DNA from: a virus
Strand: one strand, 5' to 3'
Length of the DNA stretch: 35,976 bases
Virus record (IMG/VR): IMGVR_UViG_3300025770_000830
Span: 1 to 35,976 of that record
Positions 1 to 8,893 of the stretch are shown piece by piece. The notes under the pieces were generated by a model, which was not told the DNA's origin, made no database searches, and saw nothing but the letters and a program-made list of their open reading frames with translations. The first letter of the stretch is position 1; every line of letters begins with the position of its first letter. The position numbers and the translations under genes were made by a program.

Positions 1-1431
1 GTGGAGAAATTGGATCAAAAGGAATCAAAGGTCTATGCGAGTCCTGGGGATCCAAATATAAAACTAGATACCAGGACCTCACCGGAGTCTAAAATAAACT
101 TGCCGTTAAATGAACGTCGTGACGTTAGATCAAATTGGTATAAAGGTGGAACACAGACAACGGATGAAAAACGTGAAATTGAGAAAAAATATGACGCAAC
201 CGTAATGACCGGTCCACACCCACCTACTGCTGAATACGGTAAAGCAACAGAAGATTTTAGAACATTTAAACGAACATATGATGACGCGTTGAAAAGACTT
301 GATGTAAAGACGGAACCTGCAATATTGAATAATATCAAGGAAGCAGGAGTTCTTGCGGTGTTATCAAGTGGGCGAAGTTCCTCCACGGCCATGCAGGAAC
401 TTATAGATAGGGAGCAAAAAAGTAAAACTCCAGGTGCGGATAAGAAATTCTACGATAAGGTGTCACAGAAATATGATAAACAATATGAACATAATATTGG
501 ACATCTTAATAAAAAGAAACTACCTGATTATTCCAAAGATGATCAAACACTGAGGATTGATGGATATAACACAAAGACGGTCGAACCCAATAGTGTAACA
601 AATCAATGGAAATATAGAAATGAAGATTTTATTCCGTTGTATTTTCATGATTTGGTCAATAAAAAATTTATTCCATTTAGGGCATTTCTAGGCTCGGTAT
701 CCGAGGGGTCAAATGCAACATGGTCGGAGGTACAATATTTGGGCAGGGCAGATAAGGTGTATGTATATGGGGGGTTTACACGGACATTGACGATGGACTT
801 CAATGTACAGGCCTTTAGTATTGAGGAATTACATCCTATGTGGCAACGAATTAATTATTTGGTGGGGTTGACCAAACCGGCCGCATATACTGGTGATGTT
901 TCATTATCATCGATGGAGTCGTTTATAATTCCACCATTTGTTAAGTTACGTTTGGGGGATATGTATAGGAATCAACCGGTGCTGATTACAGATGTAACAA
1001 CAACGATTCCAGCAGAGGCCTCCTGGGAACTTGTGTCAAATGAACATGGGCAAAAAAATAACTATGATTATTTAAATGGGTCGATTGTTAGGAAGGGTGT
1101 GAGGTCCGCACAATATCCCACTATGGTAAATATGAGTGTATCTATGACGTTGCTTGAGAAAAAGGCCCCGCAGACCATAGCAAGACACTTTGGGGATTCT
1201 ACAGTGGAGAGCATTCATGACTCGGAGGACAACTCACTACCACAGGGTGATTTTAATCATCAATTAATTCACTATGAGGTAGATAACACCGATGCGGAAT
1301 TGGCAGTACCGTCAATGGGGGTGAGTAATACAGACCAAATCGCAAATGACAAATTTAATTCCGCATCGGAGGATGCCACCGCAAATTTCAATAAACTTCG
1401 GTCAAAATATGAAAAACTCGCAGACCAATAG
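1..1431 (+). CDS. Tail/baseplate structural protein (5' end at window edge)
   Basis: The frame is open from the first base, which is a GTG. The true start may lie upstream, so the 476-residue length is a minimum. The first 190 or so residues are charged, Lys/Asp-rich and look flexible. From about residue 200 to 390 the sequence becomes a compact, aromatic-rich segment (FIPLYFHDLV, YVYGGFTRTL, ELHPMWQRINYL, PPFVKLRLGDMY, IPAEASWELVS) of the kind seen in baseplate or tail-tube-associated proteins of contractile-tailed phages. The last 80 residues are again polar. The next gene is a LysM/gp53-like baseplate protein only 3 bases downstream, which supports a baseplate role. T4 gp48/gp54-type tube-initiator or wedge proteins are candidates, but no exact family could be fixed by eye. 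The coding call is firm and the function is inferred from context. Confidence 0.6.
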   Translation: MEKLDQKESKVYASPGDPNIKLDTRTSPESKINLPLNERRDVRSNWYKGGTQTTDEKREIEKKYDATVMTGPHPPTAEYGKATEDFRTFKRTYDDALKRLDVKTEPAILNNIKEAGVLAVLSSGRSSSTAMQELIDREQKSKTPGADKKFYDKVSQKYDKQYEHNIGHLNKKKLPDYSKDDQTLRIDGYNTKTVEPNSVTNQWKYRNEDFIPLYFHDLVNKKFIPFRAFLGSVSEGSNATWSEVQYLGRADKVYVYGGFTRTLTMDFNVQAFSIEELHPMWQRINYLVGLTKPAAYTGDVSLSSMESFIIPPFVKLRLGDMYRNQPVLITDVTTTIPAEASWELVSNEHGQKNNYDYLNGSIVRKGVRSAQYPTMVNMSVSMTLLEKKAPQTIARHFGDSTVESIHDSEDNSLPQGDFNHQLIHYEVDNTDAELAVPSMGVSNTDQIANDKFNSASEDATANFNKLRSKYEKLADQ

Positions 1432-1434
1432 AAT

Positions 1435-1728
1435 ATGAGATATAAAACTGCAAAGTCAAAGTCAAATGAAGTTGGTAAGAAGATACTTACTACAACTTTG
1501 TATCCTAGAGTAAAACACCGTAGTACGGATACGTTTTTGATTATGGTCGAAAAGACTAGACTTGATCACCTTGCACATAAGTTTTATGAAAATGCAAATC
1601 ATTGGTGGATAATAGCAATTGCGAATAATATAAAAGGGACGATGTATGTGAACCCTGGAGTGCAGATAAGAATTCCCAGGGACATAGGAAGTGTTCTGCA
1701 TGATTACAACAAAATAAATAAAAGATAA
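1435..1728 (+). CDS. LysM / gp53-like small baseplate wedge protein
   Basis: A 97-residue protein. After a basic N-terminus of about 30 residues it has a LysM-like core: TRLDHLAHKFYENANHWWII, then an Asn-rich turn and NPGVQIRIPRD. This matches the pattern of phage tail protein X and T4 gp53-like proteins (a D-x-L-A-x-K-F-Y opening, W-W-x-I-A-x-A-N middle, and G-x-x-I-x-I-P ending). In contractile tails these small LysM proteins join baseplate wedge and hub. It starts 3 bases after the upstream stop without a clear Shine-Dalgarno, so translation is probably coupled to the preceding tail gene. The LysM assignment rests on motif shape alone. The baseplate role follows from family knowledge plus its place between two structural genes. 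Confidence 0.7.
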   Translation: MRYKTAKSKSNEVGKKILTTTLYPRVKHRSTDTFLIMVEKTRLDHLAHKFYENANHWWIIAIANNIKGTMYVNPGVQIRIPRDIGSVLHDYNKINKR

Positions 1729-1739
1729 GGGTTATACGT

Positions 1740-4529
1740 ATGTCACTATTTGATGACGCATTAGGAGGGATAAAGGACAAGGTTTCTGGACTGCTTGGGG
1801 GTTTGGGTGAGAATAAGAGTGTGAGCAATCTGCTCGGCGGATCGTTCGGTGGACTGTCGGAGGCCTTCGATGGGATATACGATGCAGTCTCCGGAATTTT
1901 CAAACCTCAATTTGAAACTATGGCAGAGGCCGAGGATGCATTGTTTAATGAACAACCAACGGCACCTGCACCGGGTAGTATATACGAATCAAGTGTACAG
2001 GATGCCGAGTCTCATTCAAGTTATGGGGATATTCTCATGGTCCGAAGTTTTGTCCGAAATGAACTTGCAAATCGTGAACGTGATTTTGGTTTATATTACA
2101 CAAACTCCGGTGAGGCCGCAGAGGGGGTAACCGATGATCCCAATGAAGCATATACAGGAGAAATATATAGAGGTCCCAGAAGTGCGTGGGTGAGACTCTG
2201 TTCAAACTCTATGTTTCAACCCGAGGGAACGAATGAGAAATATGAAGGGTTTATTATACACGGAGTGAATGATTTTGATGATGTATATGGGTTTGGTCCA
2301 GATGCAACACGTGAGGAGACAACCAATGTTATTGGATATGATGTACATGGAAAGCAACACGTGGTTCATGAAAAGATGTTTCATCACAGGCCCTGTCCAG
2401 GAATTACAGGAGTTGACTCCAGTGTTGTGGATAATATGCACAACGGCCGTGAGTCAACGATTAACATTACGTGCTGGAGCAGATCGCAATTGGATTACCT
2501 CCAACCATATTTTTTCAATCCAGGTATAACTGTTGTGTTAGAGTGGGGGTGGAATAATTACCCACGTGGTTCACTTATAGATTTGACGGATATAGGAAAG
2601 GCCGTTGATGATGAATCTGCGGCCGATTTCCTCGATTTTGATTTTGATGATGATGCGGAGTCTTCGGGTCTAATGGGGTTACATTATGATGTTCAGCACG
2701 GAAATAAGCATATTATGAATGGTAGAGGGAATTATATGTACCTTATAGGAATGATAACCACCTTTGATTATTCAATTCGTGATGATGGGGGGTATGATTG
2801 TAAGGTTCAAGTAAAAAACGTTGCCGCTCTTGCCCATGATCAAAAAACCAAGAATGGTAAAAAGACATGTGGTGGTTCAGACCTTACTCCAGATACCGAT
2901 GATGAAGAAGATGCAACCGAGGATTTCGAAACAAGGGAAGAGGATTTTGTGGATTTTTGTGAAAAGCATTTGACGGACTATCTTGATGAAGATGACGATG
3001 AGGAGGGTGTGGATGTGACATGGGGCCGAGGAGGAGAATATATGACGGACAGAAACAAGGGTAAAATCACAAGAGGCAGATATTTTACACCAGATACACT
3101 GGATGCAAAGGCAAGTTATGAATTTGGTTACGGTTTTAAATCTTATTATATAACATTTGGACTTTTTATTGATTTTGTTAATGAGTTTTATGGAAAATCT
3201 GGATTTGCAGCCAACGGTGCCGAGACAACATTGTTCAAATTTACATGTGAACGAACTAGGTGCGCTGCACACCCCAATATAAAATCGCTGAATGGTGACG
3301 TATTACTGATACCCAATTCTACTTCACCCCGAAGAAATGGTGGGTCCAGCACCGCACTTCCGAATGTGATTTCATCTTCATCCAGGGGGATCTCAACCGC
3401 GGAGTTAAAGTCGGTCATGATGGCACAGGGAACACACGAAGCAGCCACGGCTACGAGTTTAGCAGATGCGTTGGCAATTTCACCAAGGGATGATTTGTTT
3501 GGGATTTTGGCAACCAAGGCAATTGCTCAGGGGAATAAACGACAAGTTTTTGATTATGTTACGGAGCAATCCACAGGAAAACTTAAGAAGAGACGGATAT
3601 GGGAAAAGGCAGTTAAACCATTTCCTGATTACGTAAAAGGATCCGGTGGGTATTCTGGTAGACTTAAGGATTTGTTTGTTAATGTTGAAATAATTAAGGA
3701 TGCGGTATCCACTTCGACTGAAGTTAAGGGTTTTTTGACAAACATTTTGAATAAAATGTCGGAAGCTTCCGGTGGGTTGTGGAGTTTTAATCTTGGTGCA
3801 GAGGATAAATCCGTACCAAATTGTCCGGTTACGGCAATAGTTGATAAGAATTATACAGGACTCGGTTCTACGGATGAAAAGCAACGAAGTGGAGAGGTGT
3901 ATACGTTTAACTCACATGTAAAGAATAGTATTGTAAAGGGGATGTCAATGTCTGTGGAATTGTCTGGAGAGGTAGCAACTGAAGTTATGGGTTCTGCAAG
4001 CACCAAGAATGTGAGCAAGGAAACCCGTGCGTTTTTTACTCGGTCAAAGGATAGGATTCTTGCTCAACCAAGACCGAATTTGTGTGGAGATACTAAGTCG
4101 TCCGCAAAGAGAGAGGAAAAGGATGACATAGAGGAGTCTGAAAAGTATATTATATTGAAGGAAATTCAAGTACAGGTTAAAAAGAGTATAACTGAATGGG
4201 ATGGAGTGGATGATAGGGAGATAAAAATTGAGATGGTGGATACGAATTCGGGTCGGGCTTTGAAGTCTATGCGGAGTGATAAAAATCCCCAAAATAACGT
4301 AAATTACAATGGACCAGTTAATCCTATTAAGTTGGAAATAACATTAATGGGAATTGCCGGATTTCGTGTGATGGAGTCTTTTAATTGTACGGGAATACCA
4401 ACTCTATATTTTACCCGAGGATTTTTCACCGTCAATGGAATAACAGACTCCATAGCAGACAATAATTGGACAACCACGATTGAGGGGTTATTTGTCCAAA
4501 ATTCAAACGAACCAAAGAAAAATGAGTAA
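1740..4529 (+). CDS. Large tail/baseplate hub-type structural protein
   Basis: A 929-residue protein starting at an ATG preceded by AAGGG and the recurrent GTTATA leader (1727-1736). The N-terminal 40 residues are Gly/Ser-rich with an amphipathic stretch. Around residues 235-285 there is a segment with the motif TVVLEWGWNNYPRG, which resembles a recurring EWGW motif in hub-type structural proteins of myoviruses. Two very acidic stretches lie near residues 295-310 and 380-425, and Ser/Thr-rich regions follow. The C-terminal 200 residues look beta-rich and globular (IKLEITLMGIAGFRVM, IPTLYFTRGFFTVNG). It lies between the LysM-like baseplate gene and a further small structural-looking gene. A virion baseplate/hub role is likely but the exact T4 counterpart (gp27-like or wedge) is not determined. 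No lysozyme or peptidase motif was recognised. Confidence 0.6.
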   Translation: MSLFDDALGGIKDKVSGLLGGLGENKSVSNLLGGSFGGLSEAFDGIYDAVSGIFKPQFETMAEAEDALFNEQPTAPAPGSIYESSVQDAESHSSYGDILMVRSFVRNELANRERDFGLYYTNSGEAAEGVTDDPNEAYTGEIYRGPRSAWVRLCSNSMFQPEGTNEKYEGFIIHGVNDFDDVYGFGPDATREETTNVIGYDVHGKQHVVHEKMFHHRPCPGITGVDSSVVDNMHNGRESTINITCWSRSQLDYLQPYFFNPGITVVLEWGWNNYPRGSLIDLTDIGKAVDDESAADFLDFDFDDDAESSGLMGLHYDVQHGNKHIMNGRGNYMYLIGMITTFDYSIRDDGGYDCKVQVKNVAALAHDQKTKNGKKTCGGSDLTPDTDDEEDATEDFETREEDFVDFCEKHLTDYLDEDDDEEGVDVTWGRGGEYMTDRNKGKITRGRYFTPDTLDAKASYEFGYGFKSYYITFGLFIDFVNEFYGKSGFAANGAETTLFKFTCERTRCAAHPNIKSLNGDVLLIPNSTSPRRNGGSSTALPNVISSSSRGISTAELKSVMMAQGTHEAATATSLADALAISPRDDLFGILATKAIAQGNKRQVFDYVTEQSTGKLKKRRIWEKAVKPFPDYVKGSGGYSGRLKDLFVNVEIIKDAVSTSTEVKGFLTNILNKMSEASGGLWSFNLGAEDKSVPNCPVTAIVDKNYTGLGSTDEKQRSGEVYTFNSHVKNSIVKGMSMSVELSGEVATEVMGSASTKNVSKETRAFFTRSKDRILAQPRPNLCGDTKSSAKREEKDDIEESEKYIILKEIQVQVKKSITEWDGVDDREIKIEMVDTNSGRALKSMRSDKNPQNNVNYNGPVNPIKLEITLMGIAGFRVMESFNCTGIPTLYFTRGFFTVNGITDSIADNNWTTTIEGLFVQNSNEPKKNE

Positions 4530-4923
4530 TAACGAAGATGTAGATGTTTATAATGTGCTCTCAAGGCACAATACTGGATTTTATTCGCAAACACCAAAGG
4601 TGTATTTACCGACTCCCGGGCCCCCGGATTACTTTGATGGTTATATTATGCGATTTTTTATACAACGGGGAAACGATAGAAACGGACCAATTGTTGAGAT
4701 AAGTGAACACTCGGCAAAGTTATTCAAAGATAACCCATTTTATACAAAGGTATCGATAAGTTGGAAGATTACTGGACCACCGAACACGATAACTCGTGAG
4801 GGAGTGGAGCATGAAGAGGGTGTTTCGGAACACAATTATAGACGGGCAAATCTTGCAAATGAAACTATAATGGGGATTGGTGATAAACTATCCGATGTAT
4901 ATCAATTTTATAAACCGAGTTGA
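4522..4923 (+). CDS. Small protein of unknown function, probably virion-associated
   Basis: The chosen ATG at 4522 overlaps the end of the upstream tail gene (stop 4527-4529) and gives 133 residues; an upstream in-frame start would only add residues translated inside the neighbour. The sequence begins MSNNEDVDVYNVLSRHNTGF, has a Pro/Gly loop near residues 26-34 (PTPGPPDYFDGYIMRFF), a central part that looks like beta strands, and ends in a helical segment (MGIGDKLSDVYQFYKPS). No catalytic motif, signal peptide or membrane segment is visible. Overlap with and position after three tail genes suggest a baseplate or tail completion protein made with them, but I do not recognise the family. Confidence 0.6.
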   Translation: MSNNEDVDVYNVLSRHNTGFYSQTPKVYLPTPGPPDYFDGYIMRFFIQRGNDRNGPIVEISEHSAKLFKDNPFYTKVSISWKITGPPNTITREGVEHEEGVSEHNYRRANLANETIMGIGDKLSDVYQFYKPS

Positions 4924-4948
4924 CAAATTATAATTTATATCGTATTAT
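4920..4948 (+). promoter_or_regulatory. Sigma70-like promoter, transcript predicted to start at the polymerase ATG
   Basis: TTGACA (4920-4925) is a perfect -35 box, separated by exactly 17 bases from TATTAT (4943-4948), one mismatch from the -10 consensus. Seven bases past the -10 box is 4955, the A of the polymerase start codon, so the mRNA would be leaderless. No Shine-Dalgarno lies upstream of 4955. Seen directly; activity is inferred. Confidence 0.6.
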
Positions 4949-4954
4949 ACTACT

Positions 4955-6250
4955 ATGCGATTTGTTGAAACTGGGGAAGATGTAAAGGCCCTACTTGGTG
5001 AATTAAGTGATGGTGAGTGCTTTCTGCATTTGTTTTGGAGATATGATTCTCATCCGGTGAAGAATGAGCCACTTGTATTGCTGATTCAACATTATAGTAC
5101 AGACGAGGTGTATGTTGTTTCGTTTTCGCATCCTGATGTTATTCCGGCAAAACTAACTACCTTGCAGTTGATTGCCAATACTCCATGTAAGAAATACGTG
5201 ATGAATCGCAAGGATATGTTGCATTTGGTGGAGATGAAGAATTGCGTGGATGTTGGGTTAGGGATATATGCCGAAACGTTGAAGACAATTGGACTTGAAA
5301 AATTCCGATACAAAGACATCCGTTCCGTCCCGATAATGAGGATAATTAAAAGTTTCAAGGATACGTCCAAACTTTTTTCTTCTCGTATTAAATCATTGGA
5401 TACGAACATGATTCGGTACGAAGCAGACTTCTCTGTTGTACTAAAGGAGATTGAGGAATCGGGAATCTATGTGACCGACTTTACCTTGGGTGACAAATCG
5501 TTAGTGGACGAGCACGGATTGGTGCATAGTCAGTATAATATGTTCACTCCCGCAGGAAGACCGAGTAATCGGTTCGGTGGGGTCAATTATGCGGCGTTAA
5601 ACAAGAAGACGGGAGACCGAGATTGCTTTGTCAGTAGATATGGCAAGGATGGTGCGATTGTGATGATGGACTATGAAAGTTATCATTTACGTCTGATAGG
5701 CAATCATGTAAATTTTGATTTACCCGATGAATCTCTACATGAATATTTAGGTAAGTTGTATCACGGAAAGGACGAATTAACCAAGGAAGAGTATGATTTA
5801 TCCAAGAAGATAACTTTTAATCTGATTTTCGGTGGAATTACTGATGATGTGAGGGACAACGTACCTTTTATGGCAAGAATTGCAGACTATGTGGACAAGA
5901 CATGGGAGAAATATCAACGGAACGGATATGTGGAGACTTGGTATTATAATAGAAAACTGAACTCATCGATATTTGATGAACAAACAAATTCTTACAAGGT
6001 ATTTAACTATTTGCTCCAATCCGCCGAGACCGAACGCAATTGCGGAATAATGCGTAGGATTTTGGACTATTTGAAGGGAAAGGACACTAAGTTTTTTCTA
6101 TACACATACGATGCGTTTTTGTTTGATATACCCAAGCACGAATTCATAGAGGTTAAAAATCTTGCGGAAATAATGCGTGAAGGAAACAAATTTCCCATCC
6201 GAATGGAAGTCGGTGGAAACTACGGAGATTTGCGAGAAGTGAGAGTTTAG
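4955..6250 (+). CDS. Divergent, compact family A DNA polymerase (PolA-like)
   Basis: A 431-residue protein with the landmarks of a DNA polymerase I palm: TPAGRPSNRF (198-207, the T-x-T-G-R-x-S region), motif A DYESYHLR (239-246), motif B KKITFNLIFGG (284-294), a Q-S-A-E-T-E-R-N helix (about 355-362) and motif C YTYDAFLFDIP (383-393). The N-terminal 150 residues look like a degenerate 3'-5' exonuclease fold without its acidic motifs. Several normally invariant residues differ: the motif A steric-gate Glu is His244, motif B Tyr is Phe, and motif C His-Asp-Glu is Tyr-Asp-Ala. Full enzymes are 600-900 residues, so this is short. It may be the replicative polymerase of a T4-like phage that lacks PolB, a repair enzyme, or partly inactive. 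Both metal-binding Asp candidates (239, 386) remain. Family call is good, activity uncertain. Confidence 0.8.
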   Translation: MRFVETGEDVKALLGELSDGECFLHLFWRYDSHPVKNEPLVLLIQHYSTDEVYVVSFSHPDVIPAKLTTLQLIANTPCKKYVMNRKDMLHLVEMKNCVDVGLGIYAETLKTIGLEKFRYKDIRSVPIMRIIKSFKDTSKLFSSRIKSLDTNMIRYEADFSVVLKEIEESGIYVTDFTLGDKSLVDEHGLVHSQYNMFTPAGRPSNRFGGVNYAALNKKTGDRDCFVSRYGKDGAIVMMDYESYHLRLIGNHVNFDLPDESLHEYLGKLYHGKDELTKEEYDLSKKITFNLIFGGITDDVRDNVPFMARIADYVDKTWEKYQRNGYVETWYYNRKLNSSIFDEQTNSYKVFNYLLQSAETERNCGIMRRILDYLKGKDTKFFLYTYDAFLFDIPKHEFIEVKNLAEIMREGNKFPIRMEVGGNYGDLREVRV

Positions 6251-6300
6251 AATTATTGCGACATATTTATTGGTAACACAACACCAAAGGTTATGTACGC

Positions 6301-6696
6301 ATGAATACACAGTTACTATGCACATTCAGCACCACGGACGATTACACGGCCGTCGTGGACGAGATTACCAAGTTTTATGATGTGTTGTTTGGGAAGGTCT
6401 ACGTTTTGCAAAATAGAGATGACTTGGATAGTTTGATGTTGACTTACAACATTGATCCAAGTAGAGTTAATGGAAATATGTTTTATACGGACACAATAAG
6501 TGTTCATCGAAAAAAAGATTCCAATACAATATACACGATAAATTCATTGAATGCATTGATAAAAGATTTGAACGGCGGCCGGGTCGACCACCATTTTTCG
6601 GTGGATTGGGATCAATATAGAAATACTATTTTACTGACGGACGAATCTTCGTATAAGGAGATTCCGACAAAATTATACAAAATTATCAATATTTAA
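6301..6696 (+). CDS. Conserved-looking phage protein of unknown function
   Basis: A 131-residue soluble protein beginning MNTQLLCTFST, preceded by AAAGG (6286-6290) and the recurrent GGTTATG leader. It has no Cys-rich, membrane or catalytic motif. The N-terminal half reads as an alternating beta/alpha fold (VVDEITKFYDVLFGKVYVLQ, DDLDSLMLTYNID) and the C-terminal half includes a helix (SLNALIKDLNGG) and strands. Small proteins of this look occur among T4-like marine phages, but I cannot name a function. It sits between the polymerase and the kinase gene, each with its own leader. Confidence 0.65.
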   Translation: MNTQLLCTFSTTDDYTAVVDEITKFYDVLFGKVYVLQNRDDLDSLMLTYNIDPSRVNGNMFYTDTISVHRKKDSNTIYTINSLNALIKDLNGGRVDHHFSVDWDQYRNTILLTDESSYKEIPTKLYKIINI

Positions 6697-6749
6697 CAAT
6701 GAGAGCAATTTAATAGATTGACGTATTAGGGAAAAAACAATAAGGTTAT

Positions 6750-8858
6750 ATGCATATGGAAAATAAAAAAGAATCTTCGGAAACCGAGTCTAAAAAGACT
6801 AAGAGTTTAGCATCCATCATTAAACGGGAGAACAAGGAAGCAGTTTCCGACTACCGCAACTTAAATTGGACGGGTACGTTTTGGGAATACTTGGAGTTGG
6901 TGGAACTCAATCCAAAGGTTGTACGGAACGCATATCAGAGATTGTTTGATATGATTGCGTCACATGGGACGGAAGAAGTTGAGTACTGCAAGAGAAAACA
7001 CATCAAGTACAATTTTTTTAAGGACAAGGGAGACATCTCCATTTATGGATTGGAAGAAAACCTAATGGAACTTATGGACACCCTCAAGAGTGCAAGTCGG
7101 CACTATGGACCAGAACGTCGTGTACTTCTTCTACACGGTCCAGTTGGTAGTAGTAAGTCGACAATTGTGACTGCGATAAAGAAGGGTCTTGAGGAATATT
7201 CAAGAACGGATGATGGTGCGTTATATAGTTTTAGTTGGAAAACAACTGACGATGAAGGCAAGGAGGAAATAGTCCCATGTCCAATGAACGAAGAACCTCT
7301 TAAGTTGCTTCCCGATAATGTAAGAGAGCAGATCGTAGATAAACTGAATCAGCTTATCGGTGAAGGTGAATATCAGATCAAACTTGATGGTGCATTAAAC
7401 CCAGTTAATGAATTTTATTATGGTAACTTAATGGAAAAATACAAGGGTGACTATCGCAAGGTTCTTGACCATGTTATTATTCGTAGAGTCGCACTTTCCG
7501 AAAAGAACCGAGTCGGAATAGGAACTTTCCAACCCAAGGACGAGAAGTCACAAGATGCAACCGAACTTACGGGTGACATCAATTATCGCAAACTTGCGGA
7601 GTATGGAAGTGAAAGTGACCCGCGTGCGTTTGACTTTGACGGAGAGTTCTTGGTAGCAAATCGAGGCCTCATCGAATTTCAGGAAATCCTTAAGTTGCAA
7701 ACTGAGTTCTTGTATGACTTGTTGGGTGCAACTCAAGAGCATCGTGTCAAACCACGTCGTTTCAATCAAGTTCCCATTGATGAAGTTATTCTTGGTCATA
7801 CCAATAATGCCGAGTTTGAAAAACTGAAGAACAATAAATTTATGGAAGCACTTAGAGATAGAACAATCAAGGTGGACATTCCATATCTGTTGAAGGTATC
7901 GGAAGAGCAAAAGATTTACGACCACTTCTATAATGAGAAGTCGGTAAACAAGCACATTGCACCCCACACGACTTTCTTGGCTGCATTGTTTGCAGTTGTG
8001 AGTCGGTTGGAGGAAAGTTCCAAGCATGACATGAGCATAATCCAAAAGGCAAAGTTGTATGATGGTAATGCGGTTCATGGTTTCACGTCGGAACACGTGA
8101 AGGAAATGATGGAAGAGAGTCCAGCAGAAGGGTTATACGGAGGGGTTTCCGCACGATTTATACAGAATCAGTTCAGTAATGCCATCGTCAATCCAAGAAT
8201 GGGCGCAAAGAGTTTAAATCCCTTCATGTTGTTTGCTCAAATCCGAGAGGGTCTTAAGAGTTATAGTGGATTTCAGAGTGAGGATCAAAAGAAGGGTATG
8301 ATGGAACGTCTTGAACTCGTTGAAAAGGAATATGATAGAATTGTGAAAAGAGAAGTACAACAAGCACTTAGTAGTAGTGAAGAGGCAATCAAGGCACTTT
8401 GCACAAACTACATTGACAACATTGTAGCATACATCCAAGACGAGAAGGTTAAGAACCCTGTCACAGGAAAAGATGAGCAAGCAAACGAACAATTGATGCG
8501 TAGCATTGAAGAAAAGATTGGAATCTCCGAAGGTATGAAAGATGATTTCCGCAGAGAAATCATGAACTACATGGGTGGACTTGCCGCGAAAGGCAAAGAG
8601 TTCAAGTATTCTTCCAACGAACAATTGCTCAAGGCACTCGAAAAGAAGTTGTTTGAGGATACCAAGGATAGCATCAAGTTGTCTGCTCTTGCTCAAGATA
8701 CCGCAACCGTGGTTGACAAGGAACTTCTTGAAAAGATTGATGCACTCAAGCAAAGACTTATTAACTCTTTTGGATATGACGAAGATAGTGCTTCCGACGT
8801 CCTCACTTATGTAGGCAGTATTTTTGCCCGAGGTGACGTTGAAGAAGACGAGGATTAA
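6750..8858 (+). CDS. prkA: PrkA-type AAA+ serine protein kinase
   Basis: A 702-residue homologue of bacterial PrkA/YeaG. N-terminal WTGTFWEYLELVELNP (40-55) matches the PrkA opening. The Walker A is GPVGSSKST (130-138). Further PrkA signatures are FDFDGEFLVANRGLIEFQE, a FLYDLLGATQEH stretch, LGHTNNAEF and EALRDRTIKVDIPYLLKV. PrkA is known as a stress-responsive Ser/Thr kinase and, in Bacillus, is also reported to act as a Lon-like protease. The protein is longer than E. coli YeaG (about 644), with a helical, charged C-terminal extension. AAGG (6742-6745) could serve ATG 6750 or, with better spacing, ATG 6756, so the first two residues are uncertain. It heads a three-gene run with yeaH and spoVR, the same partners as in bacteria. 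In a phage it may rewire host stationary-phase or stress signalling (inference). Confidence 0.93.
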   Translation: MHMENKKESSETESKKTKSLASIIKRENKEAVSDYRNLNWTGTFWEYLELVELNPKVVRNAYQRLFDMIASHGTEEVEYCKRKHIKYNFFKDKGDISIYGLEENLMELMDTLKSASRHYGPERRVLLLHGPVGSSKSTIVTAIKKGLEEYSRTDDGALYSFSWKTTDDEGKEEIVPCPMNEEPLKLLPDNVREQIVDKLNQLIGEGEYQIKLDGALNPVNEFYYGNLMEKYKGDYRKVLDHVIIRRVALSEKNRVGIGTFQPKDEKSQDATELTGDINYRKLAEYGSESDPRAFDFDGEFLVANRGLIEFQEILKLQTEFLYDLLGATQEHRVKPRRFNQVPIDEVILGHTNNAEFEKLKNNKFMEALRDRTIKVDIPYLLKVSEEQKIYDHFYNEKSVNKHIAPHTTFLAALFAVVSRLEESSKHDMSIIQKAKLYDGNAVHGFTSEHVKEMMEESPAEGLYGGVSARFIQNQFSNAIVNPRMGAKSLNPFMLFAQIREGLKSYSGFQSEDQKKGMMERLELVEKEYDRIVKREVQQALSSSEEAIKALCTNYIDNIVAYIQDEKVKNPVTGKDEQANEQLMRSIEEKIGISEGMKDDFRREIMNYMGGLAAKGKEFKYSSNEQLLKALEKKLFEDTKDSIKLSALAQDTATVVDKELLEKIDALKQRLINSFGYDEDSASDVLTYVGSIFARGDVEEDED

Positions 8859-8879
8859 TTTGGATTCTTCGACTACCAC

Positions 8880-8889
8880 TATTTATAAT
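8880..8889 (+). promoter_or_regulatory. TATTTATAAT motif abutting the yeaH start
   Basis: TATTTATAAT ends 4 bases before the yeaH ATG and no Shine-Dalgarno is present. The same ten bases lie directly before the ATGs at 21601 and 23458. The likely reading is a phage promoter -10/late-promoter element giving a leaderless or nearly leaderless mRNA. No good -35 box was found. Confidence 0.45.
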
Positions 8890-8893
8890 CGTT

